A stretch of 64,000 bases of DNA, taken from contig NZ_JACRSW010000035.1 in NCBI RefSeq assembly GCF_014384965.1, positions 62,001 through 126,000 of the forward strand, in the 5' to 3' direction. The translations under genes and the position numbers were made by a program. Numbering within the stretch: position 1 is the first letter of the stretch; every line of letters begins with the position of its first letter. This DNA comes from Jutongia hominis (lineage in GTDB: Bacteria > Bacillota > Clostridia > Lachnospirales > Lachnospiraceae). The notes beneath the pieces are model-generated. The model saw nothing but the letters and a program-made list of their open reading frames with translations. It searched no databases and was not told the DNA's origin. Shown in pieces: positions 54,706 through 62,659 of the stretch.

Positions 54706-54873
54706 AATAATACGTTGTCCTTTCTCCTAAGTACCAAAAACGGCAAAAATTGCCCTTTTATGTAAAAACCTAAGTGTTCAAAACGTCAAAATTTGACGAT
54801 TTCGGTACTGCTATTAAAGGAGATACATTTACTAAAAGAGATCCTTTTTATACCCCTAATGGGGTAATAACAT
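54706..54873. repeat. Iteron-like direct repeats and palindromes upstream of the replication gene
   Basis: Two units beginning CCTAAGT (54726 and 54769, 43 bp apart) each end in a dyad: GGCAA-AAA-TTGCC (54742-54754) and CGTCAAA-A-TTTGACG (54784-54798). A third palindrome, TACCCC-TAAT-GGGGTA, is at 54851-54866. This suits an origin or an autoregulatory site. Confidence 0.6.
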
Positions 54874-55059
54874 CTACTTTGTATTATTTCTTTCTTCTTT
54901 GTACTGTTGGTCTAATTCATTGTACTTTTTGTTTATCAGAAATATAATAAATGTATTTCCTGTTTTCTCATGCTTACCACAGCCAATAGGTTTGATTCCA
55001 TGCTTAAATAACCAATTACATTCATCTAAGTCATAGTTATAGTAAATTCCTTTTGACAT
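54874..55059 (-). CDS. DUF5659-type small protein
   Basis: 61 residues: DLDECNWLFKHGIKPIGCGKH then a beta strand TFIIFLINK and a terminal helix, the pattern of DUF5659 proteins. GCGGAGG before the ATG. Similar in layout to the small protein at 31299-31463. Confidence 0.65.
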   Translation of the reverse strand: MSKGIYYNYDLDECNWLFKHGIKPIGCGKHEKTGNTFIIFLINKKYNELDQQYKEERNNTK

Positions 55060-55451
55060 CTATAAATCCTCCGCTTACTTTTAAATAATATTTATATAAT
55101 ATTCTCTGATAATGCTATGCAGATGATTTATGCTTTACTGATAAGCAGATAAAAGGCTCAACGATTATATGTTGTCCTATTCTGTGTGTTTCCTCCACAC
55201 ATCTATAAATTGCATTATACATTTTCCTCCTTTTTATCGAATCAGAGGTCAAGAAAAAGGTACGGCATAAATGACGCACCTTAATAGACCGCTATGTGCA
55301 GCAGTCAAATTTATTCAATTTCTCATTGAGAAATGTGCAGAATTGCACGTTAGATATTCTTGAACTCTGATACAGACTTTCTTTTACTTCCTGCCTGTTG
55401 GGAAATATCCATACATTTGTTTAGAATCGGTATATGTCTGCCGATTGTAAT
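55060..55451. other. About 390-nt region, one short frame and a hairpin
   Basis: Apart from the 35-codon frame at 55115-55222 there is only an imperfect stem AAGGTACG/CGCACCTT near 55257-55282 and A+T-rich sequence. No promoter was obvious. Confidence 0.3.
55115..55222 (-). CDS. Possible small protein, 35 residues
   Basis: Starts MYNAIYRCVEETHRIGQHII and ends with a basic tail. AAAAAGGAGG ends only 3 nt from the ATG, closer than usual, so the frame is plausible but not proven. No family. Confidence 0.35.
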   Translation of the reverse strand: MYNAIYRCVEETHRIGQHIIVEPFICLSVKHKSSA

Positions 55452-56027
55452 TCACTTGTTACCCTTTCCAAGAAACCACAATATATCATCATATGTACCG
55501 CTATAAAGTTTCTTGTTGTTATAAATCAAAGAATATTTAGCAAGATCAAGCAATCCTTTGGTTAGCTTGCCACTCTTATAATGTTTCAAATATGAACTTG
55601 TATTTACCGCAAAATAGCTACTTTCACGTTCCTCTAATATTGCATTAAGATTATTTACACATGATGTTCTGTATGCTTCTAAATCTTTAACAAAAACTGA
55701 TATATTTTTTCTAACTGTTCCTTTGTGTGATTTCATAATTGCATACTTATTAGTGTATTCATCAATAGTTTTTTGCAAAATTTCATCAAGTTCAAGATAT
55801 TCCCATACACAATTTTCACCATCTAATTTTGCTTGCGTTGTGGATTTAACTAAATGTCCTTTATACAACCTTAAACGCATATCCTTTTTAGTTTCTCTAC
55901 TGAAATCTCCCCATTTTTTATACCATTCAGTCAGAATAAAACTCTTATTCGGTGTCATTGGTGCAGAACACATAGAAACCGTTAATGTTTCAATTATCTT
56001 TTTCTTCTCCTCTAAATCCTTAATCAT
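55452..56027 (-). CDS. Unknown protein downstream of the HU-like genes
   Basis: Not recognised. 191 residues, basic and helical, with FILTEWYKKWGDFSRETKKD and SSYLKHYKSGKLTKGLLDLA. Its ATG overlaps the previous stop (ATGA), and AAAGGAGG lies before it. Part of a leftward operon with two HU-like genes. Confidence 0.6.
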   Translation of the reverse strand: MIKDLEEKKKIIETLTVSMCSAPMTPNKSFILTEWYKKWGDFSRETKKDMRLRLYKGHLVKSTTQAKLDGENCVWEYLELDEILQKTIDEYTNKYAIMKSHKGTVRKNISVFVKDLEAYRTSCVNNLNAILEERESSYFAVNTSSYLKHYKSGKLTKGLLDLAKYSLIYNNKKLYSGTYDDILWFLGKGNK

Positions 56028-56188
56028 TTTGAATCCTCCTTTATTTCATCTATTGCAACTCTGATATGGTTATTTACTATCTGAGATAACCTATCTATAT
56101 TTAATTCTCCATATAGATTCAATAAATCACAAATATTTTCTTCTGTCAAAATTGCAATTCTATCTTTTAAATCAATCCTCTGTATCAT
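56024..56188 (-). CDS. Small acidic protein, 54 residues
   Basis: MIQRIDLKDRIAILTEENIC followed by a leucine-rich helix. It overlaps the HU-like gene by 17 nt and the next gene by 4 nt (ATGA), so all are coupled. Function unknown. Confidence 0.55.
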   Translation of the reverse strand: MIQRIDLKDRIAILTEENICDLLNLYGELNIDRLSQIVNNHIRVAIDEIKEDSK

Positions 56189-56471
56189 TCTGGTTATCCC
56201 TCACAATCTCTGTAAGTCTTGAACCTGGTAATATCTTCACTATCTTATGTTCTTTTTCCATAATAGTTTTTCCATAAGGTGCTATATATCTTTTTCGTGG
56301 CTTCTTTGTTATGGTTTTAAGTGTGAATATTTCTTTCAGAAACATTGATTCATCCTCTTCAATTACATTAACCATAACTTCCTTAAAAGCAAGCAACATT
56401 TCTTTTATATCCTTCTTATAAAGACCTGTCTTATCGGCAATTCTGTTTACAATATCTCTCTGATTTACCAT
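56172..56471 (-). CDS. HU/IHF-like DNA-binding protein A
   Basis: 99 residues. Helix-turn-helix start VNQRDIVNRIADKTGLYKKD, then the beta arm (FLKEIFTLKTITKKPRKRYI) with Lys/Arg and the Pro of HU-like proteins. Coats or bends DNA. AAGGAAGG before the ATG. Confidence 0.75.
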   Translation of the reverse strand: MVNQRDIVNRIADKTGLYKKDIKEMLLAFKEVMVNVIEEDESMFLKEIFTLKTITKKPRKRYIAPYGKTIMEKEHKIVKILPGSRLTEIVRDNQNDTED

Positions 56472-56476
56472 ATATT

Positions 56477-56800
56477 CTATTTTCCTTCCTTTGATAGATT
56501 TTTACACGCATTATTCAGTTTTGTACCTGTCTTAATTTTCGCCTTATATCGTGCTGGAATATTGACTATTGATTGATCCGCTACATTCTTAATCTGCTTT
56601 GATTTATATAGCTGTGGATAGATAGTCATATAACCTTTTAATTTGATGCTATCACCTTCAGATAAAATATCTGCTACAGTATCTAAAAATGCTGTCAGAA
56701 TAATATCTGTTGTCTCTGGCGATATAACCAATCCATTCTCATTTTCAACTCTTTCAATAATCCGTCTTACAATACCAGGCTTAATAATTTCTTCTTTCAA
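56477..56800 (-). CDS. HU/IHF-like DNA-binding protein B
   Basis: 107 residues, first gene of the right-end operon. VRRIIERVENENGLVISPET and the arm region SIKLKGYMTIYPQLYKSKQI with ARYKAKIKTG fit the HU family, though divergent. Starts with TTG; GGAGGA stands about 9 nt upstream. The SP-beta phage has an HU gene (yonN) near its polymerase, and this element also pairs the two types. Confidence 0.7.
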   Translation of the reverse strand: MKEEIIKPGIVRRIIERVENENGLVISPETTDIILTAFLDTVADILSEGDSIKLKGYMTIYPQLYKSKQIKNVADQSIVNIPARYKAKIKTGTKLNNACKNLSKEGK

Positions 56801-56947
56801 TATGTTTCTTCCTCCAATTCTTCAAATGAAATCACTATTTCTTATACCACGTTATATAATGGCTTAAATGTGCTTATATGGCTCATATTCGGCTTCAAAT
56901 GACTTTTATGCATATTTCCTTACCTTGAATTTTAAGGCACTAAAATA

Positions 56948-56988
56948 AGCCCACATACTCATAATAAATACAAGTATGTGGGCTTATT
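56948..56988. terminator. Bidirectional terminator near the right end
   Basis: A perfect 14-bp stem TAAGCCCACATACT/AGTATGTGGGCTTA with a 13-nt loop and T-rich sequence on both sides. It isolates the element from readthrough across its right end. Confidence 0.8.
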
Positions 56989-57035
56989 TAGATGTCCTAA
57001 TATTCTATTTTTGTACCAAACTTACTTACACAGTT

Positions 57036-57058
57036 ACTACACAATCACTACACAATTT
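57036..57058. repeat. Integrase arm-type repeats, right end
   Basis: ACTACACAATC at 57036-57046 and ACTACACAATTT at 57047-57058, the same units as at the left end and in the same orientation. Confidence 0.65.
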
Positions 57059-57184
57059 TGCCATTAAGATACATAAATTTGCATAGAGATATATGTTACT
57101 TTCAAATTGCTCAAACACTGATAATATAAGGCTTTATAGGCTTTTATAGAGATATGTAAAGATACGTGAAATTGGTACTGAAAT

Positions 57185-57202
57185 TACGATTCCTAGTTTC
57201 AT
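57185..57202. other. Attachment site at the right end (attR)
   Basis: The second copy of the 18-bp repeat. On the minus strand it starts ATGAAACTAGGAATCGTA, the first six ychF codons, with a ribosome site AAAGGAAAG about 10 nt before it. It would be the start of an orphan 22-residue reading into the element. Confidence 0.85.
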
Positions 57203-57266
57203 TTTCTATCTTTCCTTTCTTGTAAACCTTGATTTTACGGAGCTTGCGGGTTTTGGCATCTCGTTT

Positions 57267-57357
57267 ATGTACCAATCATGTACCAATTTTTTGAGAGCAA
57301 AAAAAATTAAACCACTTTCAAAGCATCCACAATCTGGTCGATTTCTTTATAAATAAG
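57267..57357 (-). pseudogene. Remnant of an older integrase and its arm repeats
   Basis: On the minus strand 57357-57307 reads LIYKEIDQIVDALKVV then stop, closely like the C-terminus of the present integrase (VEKIEKALKIV). Right after its stop lie two ATGTACCAAT repeats 11 bp apart (57267-57276 and 57278-57287), analogous to the present arm repeats. Then comes the ribosome site and ychF start copy. This is the expected left end of a related element that once occupied the same site. Confidence 0.7.
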
Positions 57358-57508
57358 TCACAAAACTCAAATTTAATCATAGCATAAAAGGGGGGAAATG
57401 TAAAATCTTATATTACGATCTGTGCCACCATCGCTTTTTCCCATATTGGAATGCTTATATTATCTGATTCCAATCTCATCACTCTCCCAAACCCAACTGA
57501 TGCTTTAA

Positions 57509-57697
57509 AAGGTCGTTGATTTTTTGTATGATATCAAAAAAATACCTTTTGAAATTCAGGCTTCTTCCGCATTTACCGACCGCGAGCAGGGACGCAATGC
57601 TTTTATGACACTCTGCCAGGAAGCAAAACAAAATAGCATTCAGTATATGTCTCTTGACGAGATCAACGCAGAAATACAAAAAGCCCGCTATGGGTAG
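57509..57697 (+). pseudogene. RelB/DinJ-type antitoxin remnant
   Basis: An open frame without start codon encodes VVDFLYDIKKIPFEIQASS and continues to a stop at 57697, 8 nt before the PIN gene. KKIPFEI is the RelB/DinJ hallmark. A TAA ends the frame just upstream, so the DNA-binding N-terminus is lost. Confidence 0.65.
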
Positions 57698-57705
57698 GAT
57701 GATGT

Positions 57706-58095
57706 ATGACTTATTATGCCGTTATTGACACAAATATCCTTGTTTCCGCTTTATTATCCAGTCACGAAAATGCCGCAACTGTTCAAGTTGTAAGCAGGCT
57801 TTTCTCCAACGATGGTATTCTTGCAGAATATAATGAAGTTCTTCGCAGAAAAAAATTTCACTTTTCTGAAGATGTCGTTCGTACTCTACTCGATACCATC
57901 ACATCCATCGGAGAAAATATCACTCCTTCTCCATCCGGTGAAGTTCTTCCAGACATAAAAGATCTTCCCTTTTACGAAGTTGTTTTTGAAAAAGAAGCGG
58001 ATAATGCTTACCTGATTACCGGAAATATCAAACATTTTCCTGACAAATCAAACATTGTAACTGCCAGAGAATTTTTAACCATTCTCGAAGCATAA
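57706..58095 (+). CDS. PIN-domain toxin
   Basis: 129 residues, PIN-fold ribonuclease. Conserved acidic residues are Asp8 in AVIDTNILVSAL, Glu40-43 region (YNEVL), and the C-terminal DNAYLITGN. Intact, though its antitoxin is truncated; it may be inactive, tolerated or controlled by another antitoxin. PIN_3 (COG1569-like) type. Confidence 0.8.
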   Translation: MTYYAVIDTNILVSALLSSHENAATVQVVSRLFSNDGILAEYNEVLRRKKFHFSEDVVRTLLDTITSIGENITPSPSGEVLPDIKDLPFYEVVFEKEADNAYLITGNIKHFPDKSNIVTAREFLTILEA

Positions 58096-58137
58096 ACATC
58101 TTTTCAGGGACTGTGAAAAAAGAATAGTTCCGAAAAA

Positions 58138-58181
58138 AAAGAAGGACCAGGGAGTTATTATAACCCACAAGGTCCTTCTTT
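58138..58181 (+). terminator. Terminator after the PIN gene
   Basis: AAAGAAGGACC/GGTCCTTCTTT, an 11-bp stem. Confidence 0.7.
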
Positions 58182-58418
58182 CTGTTATAATTAACTTGCA
58201 ATGAAAATTAATAACATAATCTATTCTAACCCAAAACAGGCAGTTTTGCCAATACTAACCCATTTGAGTTTTTTCAATAATTGACATGCATCCGTCACAC
58301 AATCTATGTGATTCAGATTTTTTGAATACCGAGATTCGTGATGTCACTTCTAGTTTCATAATTTTCTTTTATCCATTCCCTTGCGCTTTATATTTTGATC
58401 TTCGCCCCCCTCTGATAA

Positions 58419-58837
58419 TTATTGTAGTTCTTTCCGCATCCATGTATGTGGACATTCTTCGTCCATATGAATATCATTCAACTCCATATATCCCTGTTTT
58501 TTATAAAAATCTGCCACACGACATTGTGCAGACAATTCTACCTTTTCACCTCCGAGATCACTAACTGCTTTTTCTGCACCTTGTAACACCTTTCCCCATA
58601 TCGTTTTCCCCGGAATTCTTTACGCATTGCAATTCTTCCAATAACATAGCATTCCCTCTCATGAGAAAAAAAGAATCTGCAGGTTGCTACCGGGGTGTCA
58701 CCACAAAAAAGTAACACGTGTTTTGCCAGGTGATCTATCTCATCAAATTCGCCCTTAAATCCCTGTTCTTTCATGAATACTGCTTCCCGTATCATCTTTG
58801 CTTCCTCTGGTATTTTATCATAAATCTTTATAAGCAT
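58419..58837 (-). pseudogene. GNAT acetyltransferase, frameshifted
   Basis: The start (MLIKIYDKIPEEAKMIREAV to RGKRYG) reads in one frame for 84 residues, then the homologous remainder (GKVLQGAEKAVSDLGGEKVE to HMDEECPHTWMRKELQ) continues in another frame to a stop at 58419. One base is missing near 58600 (TATGGGGAAAG). The family is ElaA-like GNAT. It was probably functional recently. Confidence 0.75.
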
Positions 58838-58887
58838 TGTTATCCTCTTATATAGTTATTTACAGCAATTCCCAGACAAACTTGAAG

Positions 58888-59406
58888 TTATAGTGCAATC
58901 TTTTTCCATTTTCTAATCTTGGTTCTAAAGGTTCCGAACGGAGCAACTGTATTAACATGTATGAATTTGTATACTTCCCAGACAGCTGTTTTAGTTGCTT
59001 CGTCAGCCCATTTTCTCATATGTGGTTTAAATAATTCTTCCTCACTCAGAGAATCAATCATTGCATAAATAGAGTTGATATTCTCATTCAATCTGTCTTT
59101 CAATTCTTGCAGTGACAGCTGAGCATATGTATCTGTGAACCATTGATATAATTCGCCAAGCTGATTCCACTTAAAATTATCCGAAGGAGTTTTAACAGGA
59201 ATACCCTTTCTTTCGTCTGATTCCCATTTAATAACAAGAGTTGTCCAGCCAACCTGATAAGCAAGATTTTCTGCCGGAGTTCGATCGATCTCATCAATTC
59301 TCTTATCTTTTAAATGCTCCGGAATATCATTAAATTCTGAAATATATTTTGCAAAGCTTTTATTTATCTCGTTTTTAAGCTCGTCTTTATTCTCATATGT
59401 TCTCAA
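58888..59406 (-). CDS. ClbS/DfsB family four-helix protein
   Basis: 172 residues: RTPAENLAYQVGWTTLVIKW, FKWNQLGELYQWFTDTYAQL and the C-terminal NTVAPFGTFRTKIRKWKK are the marks of the ClbS/DfsB family (DUF1706). ClbS itself hydrolyses colibactin; the general role in Firmicutes is unknown. Confidence 0.85.
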   Translation of the reverse strand: MRTYENKDELKNEINKSFAKYISEFNDIPEHLKDKRIDEIDRTPAENLAYQVGWTTLVIKWESDERKGIPVKTPSDNFKWNQLGELYQWFTDTYAQLSLQELKDRLNENINSIYAMIDSLSEEELFKPHMRKWADEATKTAVWEVYKFIHVNTVAPFGTFRTKIRKWKKIAL

Positions 59407-59460
59407 TAGTCTATCTCCTCAGCTTCCGATTTTCCAGTTTCAAAAACAGGAATTTTCAAA

Positions 59461-60063
59461 TTAGTCTTTGCAAATAACCTTTGAACCTTCACCATCAATT
59501 ACAATTCCCTGACGGTTGTTAATCGGGCATAGATTCAAATCCGAAAACTCAGTCATTATTTTCTCGGTAACTTTCTTAAATGGTGCTGTAAGATAATGCG
59601 GAAGAACATAGAAATCAATCAAATCAATCCCTGCATCATCTTCTTGTGAGTAGTCCTCCGGCTTTTCATCCATTTGCTCGATATATTGGATGCTTGGAGC
59701 GCATATAATTGCGCCTGCCGACTCGCCGATCATCAATTTTCCATTTGCCAATTCCTTTTTCAGCAGTCCATCAGTTCCCGTTTTACGGAGCTGGTCCATA
59801 AGAAAGAAAGAATTTCCGCCGGTAAAATATATCACATCTGCTTCTTCAAAAACAGACTGTATCGTTGAATAAGCCTCCGTTGAAATATCAATTTCAGTTA
59901 CGATCGCTCCCAACTTTTTGAATAATTTTCGAGCCGAGCCGACATAACCGGTGTAGCCTTCACGCAGTGAAGCTGTTGGAATAAATGCGACTTTCTTATT
60001 TTCAATTTCTTCCTTTATCAGACTTCCTACACTTGAAAAGTGCGAACATAAAAATAATTTCAT
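59461..60063 (-). CDS. Peptidase E family (S51) protein
   Basis: 200 residues, class I glutamine-amidotransferase-like fold. VIYFTGGNSFFL precedes the nucleophile elbow IGESAGAI with Ser115. The histidine is probably in VLPHYL. Usually cleaves Asp-X dipeptides or relatives. AAAGGAGAATATTG before the ATG. Confidence 0.85.
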   Translation of the reverse strand: MKLFLCSHFSSVGSLIKEEIENKKVAFIPTASLREGYTGYVGSARKLFKKLGAIVTEIDISTEAYSTIQSVFEEADVIYFTGGNSFFLMDQLRKTGTDGLLKKELANGKLMIGESAGAIICAPSIQYIEQMDEKPEDYSQEDDAGIDLIDFYVLPHYLTAPFKKVTEKIMTEFSDLNLCPINNRQGIVIDGEGSKVICKD

Positions 60064-60196
60064 CAATATTCTCCTTTATAAATTCCGATTTTCCTATATT
60101 TTCCATTGTCATAAAAATGTTTTCCCAAAACTTTCTAAAAAGTCTCCGTGGATGAACCAAATAAACGCAAGCCATAAAACACGGCCTGCGTCTATC

Positions 60197-60607
60197 TTAC
60201 CTCCAATCACTTTCAGCCTCATCAAGCTTTTTTACCAACATATCCTTAAGAGCAATAAAAGCCGGAATAAAACTGTCACGTATCAGCATAATCATTTCAT
60301 CAACTTCATCTTCATTATATATATGAACAGAAGTATTCCGTTTTTTTAACATAAGCAGCCATACTTCAGAATCATTGATAAATCCAATTCGATAACCAAG
60401 CTGTAAAATTTCACGAGGAGATCCTGTAAAAGCCCCTTCTACACTGTGCATTCTCATAATTGCCTGTAAAGCTTTCCAAGCAAGTTCAAAGGTTAGATTA
60501 AATTGTCCAATAATCCCTGTTCGATATATATCATTCGTTTCTGCAAGTTTAAAATCTGCATTTTCTAATATCGACAAACAATTTGTAAAGTTATCAAGCT
60601 TTTTCAT
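60197..60607 (-). CDS. HepT-like HEPN protein of a MntA/HepT pair
   Basis: 136 residues, HI0074-type nucleotidyltransferase-binding protein. The HEPN RxxxxxY-like motif lies near RNTSVHIY; HepT is the RNase toxin whose activity is blocked by AMPylation. Overlaps the mntA gene by 14 nt. AAAGGATGG before the ATG. Confidence 0.8.
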   Translation of the reverse strand: MKKLDNFTNCLSILENADFKLAETNDIYRTGIIGQFNLTFELAWKALQAIMRMHSVEGAFTGSPREILQLGYRIGFINDSEVWLLMLKKRNTSVHIYNEDEVDEMIMLIRDSFIPAFIALKDMLVKKLDEAESDWR

Positions 60608-60884
60608 AAATTGTAACACCATCCTTTTCTATTTCTTGTTTCAATTCATCTGAAATCGCCACATCTGCCTGTACAATATCAAACATTAGAAGCGAATGTA
60701 TTTTTTCTTTAACATCCCAATAAAACCGATCAAACTCTCCACCATATACCGCAATATCTATATCACTTCGTTCTGTATTTGTGCCCCGCGCGCGGGAACC
60801 AAATAGTACAATTTTGGTGACAGAATATTTGTGTGCCAAAAAAGAAAGTTCCCTCAATATTCGATCTGACAGATTATATTTCAT
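60594..60884 (-). CDS. MntA-like nucleotidyltransferase antitoxin
   Basis: 96 residues. The MNT motif GSRARGTNTERSDIDIAVYG has the GSxAxG and DxD of minimal nucleotidyltransferases. It would AMPylate the HepT partner tyrosine. Precedes and overlaps hepT. Confidence 0.85.
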   Translation of the reverse strand: MKYNLSDRILRELSFLAHKYSVTKIVLFGSRARGTNTERSDIDIAVYGGEFDRFYWDVKEKIHSLLMFDIVQADVAISDELKQEIEKDGVTIYEKA

Positions 60885-61036
60885 ATTCTGTACCCCCCTT
60901 AAAATTAATCAAATCATAATTAATTTTAGCATAGCATATTTCTATTTGATTAACAAGCATTCGAAACACACCGATAGTGTAAACTGTTCTTCGGAAAAAT
61001 ATGAGCAGACCAGCTCCAGGAGAGTTTTAAGAACTT

Positions 61037-61240
61037 GTGTGCTTTGATAAAATCATTACCTGCAACATTTCCATTCATAAACTTTTGGAAGTCTTACCGG
61101 AAGAATTTTATCCATTGCACCGCTGTTATTTGGTAAATACAAAATATATTCTTTCTATTCGCCGCTTTGAAGTTGTGCTACAAACAAATGATACACTTCC
61201 AATTCCCGCTGCACAGTATTCTAGAATCAAAAAGTATTAG
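61037..61240 (+). pseudogene. LytTR DNA-binding domain fragment
   Basis: About 67 residues, LLEVLPEEFYPLHRCYLVNT then IPAAQYSRIKK, the second half of a LytTR domain. The N-terminal half and any receiver domain are missing. Flanked by fragments without genes; a decayed response regulator. Confidence 0.65.
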
Positions 61241-61471
61241 AGCACTATCTGTAGGAGCATTTCCTCTACTCGTCCTCCAATAAAATTGTTATATTTCGCA
61301 ATTTTTCATTGCACTATCATTATAAAAACTATATTGCAAGATAACGTAAATTGTTAAATACCGAAAAGGTGCCACAAAAAAGTTTTTTACAGCACCCTCT
61401 ATTCTTATTTTCAAAATAACAACCTTTAGAACGCCGGACCGGTTACCGGTTATTTGTCATAATCATTCTGC
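61241..61471. other. Non-coding region before the lysis genes
   Basis: Only a stem GGTGC...GCACC (about 61367-61395) with A6/T6 inside it and ACCGGTTACCGGT at about 61438-61450 were noted. Confidence 0.3.
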
Positions 61472-62101
61472 TTATTTTACAAATTTTCGATTTACATATC
61501 CTACTTTTCCACGATACCGTACTTTCATATACCATCCTTTTGCATATAAAACATCAACAGTTGCACCATTCGGAATTCTTAAATAACATCCGGTCAGTTT
61601 AGACTGTGCCTTCCAAAGAAGAAGTCCTTTGCTTCGTTTTACTTTCTTTTTCCATGTCTTTCGAAAAACATCCGGTGTAGTGTATATTGTTTTTAATGTT
61701 GCTGTCGTACTTCCCCATTTTGTCAGGTAAAAATGCGGTGTATCAACAATGGATCTCCAGTCACCACCCCAGCCAAGGCCAATCTTTTTTGCGATTTTGG
61801 CTACTTTTTTTAACATGGCATGATCATATAAAAGCCTGCTGTCATTGATCGCAATATCAAAAGCGATCCCCCACATATGCTGGCTGGAATAGGTGCTGCC
61901 TTTGGCATTTGTTACAACTTTACCGGGTTTTGTCCTGCCTTTGGCATAAAGAGCGTCCTGATAGGCTTTGCTTCGATATCCTTCCGTAATGATCAGATAA
62001 ATTCTCTTTTTTGCACATTTCTTTAATAAGATTCCAAGCCGATAGTCAAGCCATGGATGCAGCATAGTTCTGTCAATCCGGATATCATGTTCTTTTTTCA
62101 T
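61472..62101 (-). CDS. Peptidase M15 endolysin with SH3-like end
   Basis: 209 residues. A D-Ala-D-Ala/L-Ala-D-Glu type peptidase domain with the zinc motif SSQHMWGIAFDIA (His, Asp) and DTPHFYL (His). The C-terminal about 45 residues are an SH3-like wall-binding stretch (GATVDVLYAKGWYMKVRYRG). A holin gene follows upstream, so this is a phage-type lysis pair. AAAGGAGG before the ATG. Confidence 0.85.
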   Translation of the reverse strand: MKKEHDIRIDRTMLHPWLDYRLGILLKKCAKKRIYLIITEGYRSKAYQDALYAKGRTKPGKVVTNAKGSTYSSQHMWGIAFDIAINDSRLLYDHAMLKKVAKIAKKIGLGWGGDWRSIVDTPHFYLTKWGSTTATLKTIYTTPDVFRKTWKKKVKRSKGLLLWKAQSKLTGCYLRIPNGATVDVLYAKGWYMKVRYRGKVGYVNRKFVK

Positions 62102-62133
62102 TATTTCTGCCTCCTTTTTTGTACCTTCTTACA

Positions 62134-62376
62134 TCATTTGGTGCTTTCTTCGCTGCTTTTTACTTCCGGCAGTCCGGCAATCGAAGTAAGCAGACTGATC
62201 ACACCTGCAACAATCGCAGAGGAAAAAGCCACTTTCCAGTCTACTGTTGCAATCGTACTGCCAACAGCAATCAATGATAATGCAGTCTGCGCCATAGTCT
62301 TTATTGCTCTGAATCCGGCTTTTTTTGCCCATTCACAAGTGCTGACACTTACTTTAAACACACAATTTTTAAACAT
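62134..62376 (-). CDS. Holin (r1t-like)
   Basis: 80 residues from MFKNCVF, with AAAGGAAGG before it. Two membrane segments; AIKTMAQTALSLIAVGSTIA and VAGVISLLTSIAGLPE match r1t-family holins. Lies 32 nt upstream of the endolysin gene. Confidence 0.8.
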   Translation of the reverse strand: MFKNCVFKVSVSTCEWAKKAGFRAIKTMAQTALSLIAVGSTIATVDWKVAFSSAIVAGVISLLTSIAGLPEVKSSEESTK

Positions 62377-62622
62377 AAAAGCCTTCCTTTCTCTCATTCC
62401 CCTTGATTTTCCCTATCATTCTCGTTTGCATTTTGAGAAGAGTACCAGAAGAAATTATCTTCTTATTATTAAAATATGCATATCAGACCATGTGGTTATT
62501 GACAGGGCAAATATTTTCTAAAATACCCACACCTCTCTCCACCAAACTCTGATTTCAATTAACTACAAAATGATACCAACCAGGTTAATCCTTCGTAATA
62601 CGATACAACTTGGAGATTTCAA

Positions 62623-62659
62623 AAAAACAAGGCAGCATTAGCCATGCTGCCTTGTTTTT
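62623..62659 (-). terminator. Terminator of the diguanylate cyclase gene
   Basis: A perfect 15-bp stem around AACAAGGCAGCA/TGCTGCCTTGTT, flanked by A/T runs. Confidence 0.85.

Larger units (their letters stand above)
8991..57202. mobile_element. About 48.2-kb integrative phage/plasmid-like element inserted at the ychF start codon
   Basis: The boundaries are an 18-bp direct repeat: 8991-9008 and 57185-57202, 17 of 18 identical, the longest exact run being ATTCCTAGTTTCAT. Integrase and excisionase lie just inside the left end. Tandem 10-12 bp repeats beginning ACTACACAA sit inside both ends (9072-9095 and 57036-57058), as expected of integrase arm sites. Base composition inside is clearly more A+T-rich than the flanks. 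The content is tail genes, a YonO-like RNA polymerase candidate, TubZ-like partition genes, ClpX and many small proteins. No terminase, portal, capsid, relaxase or type IV secretion gene was recognised. Confidence 0.9.

Noticed and set aside
9009..57184. Conjugative element
   Set aside because: Integrase and excisionase are Tn916-like, but no relaxase, coupling protein or type IV secretion gene is visible.
57479..57679. 66-codon minus-strand frame
   Set aside because: Antisense shadow of the RelB remnant.
58286..58564. 92-codon plus-strand frame
   Set aside because: It is the opposite strand of the acetyltransferase remnant and its downstream gap, with no ribosome site.
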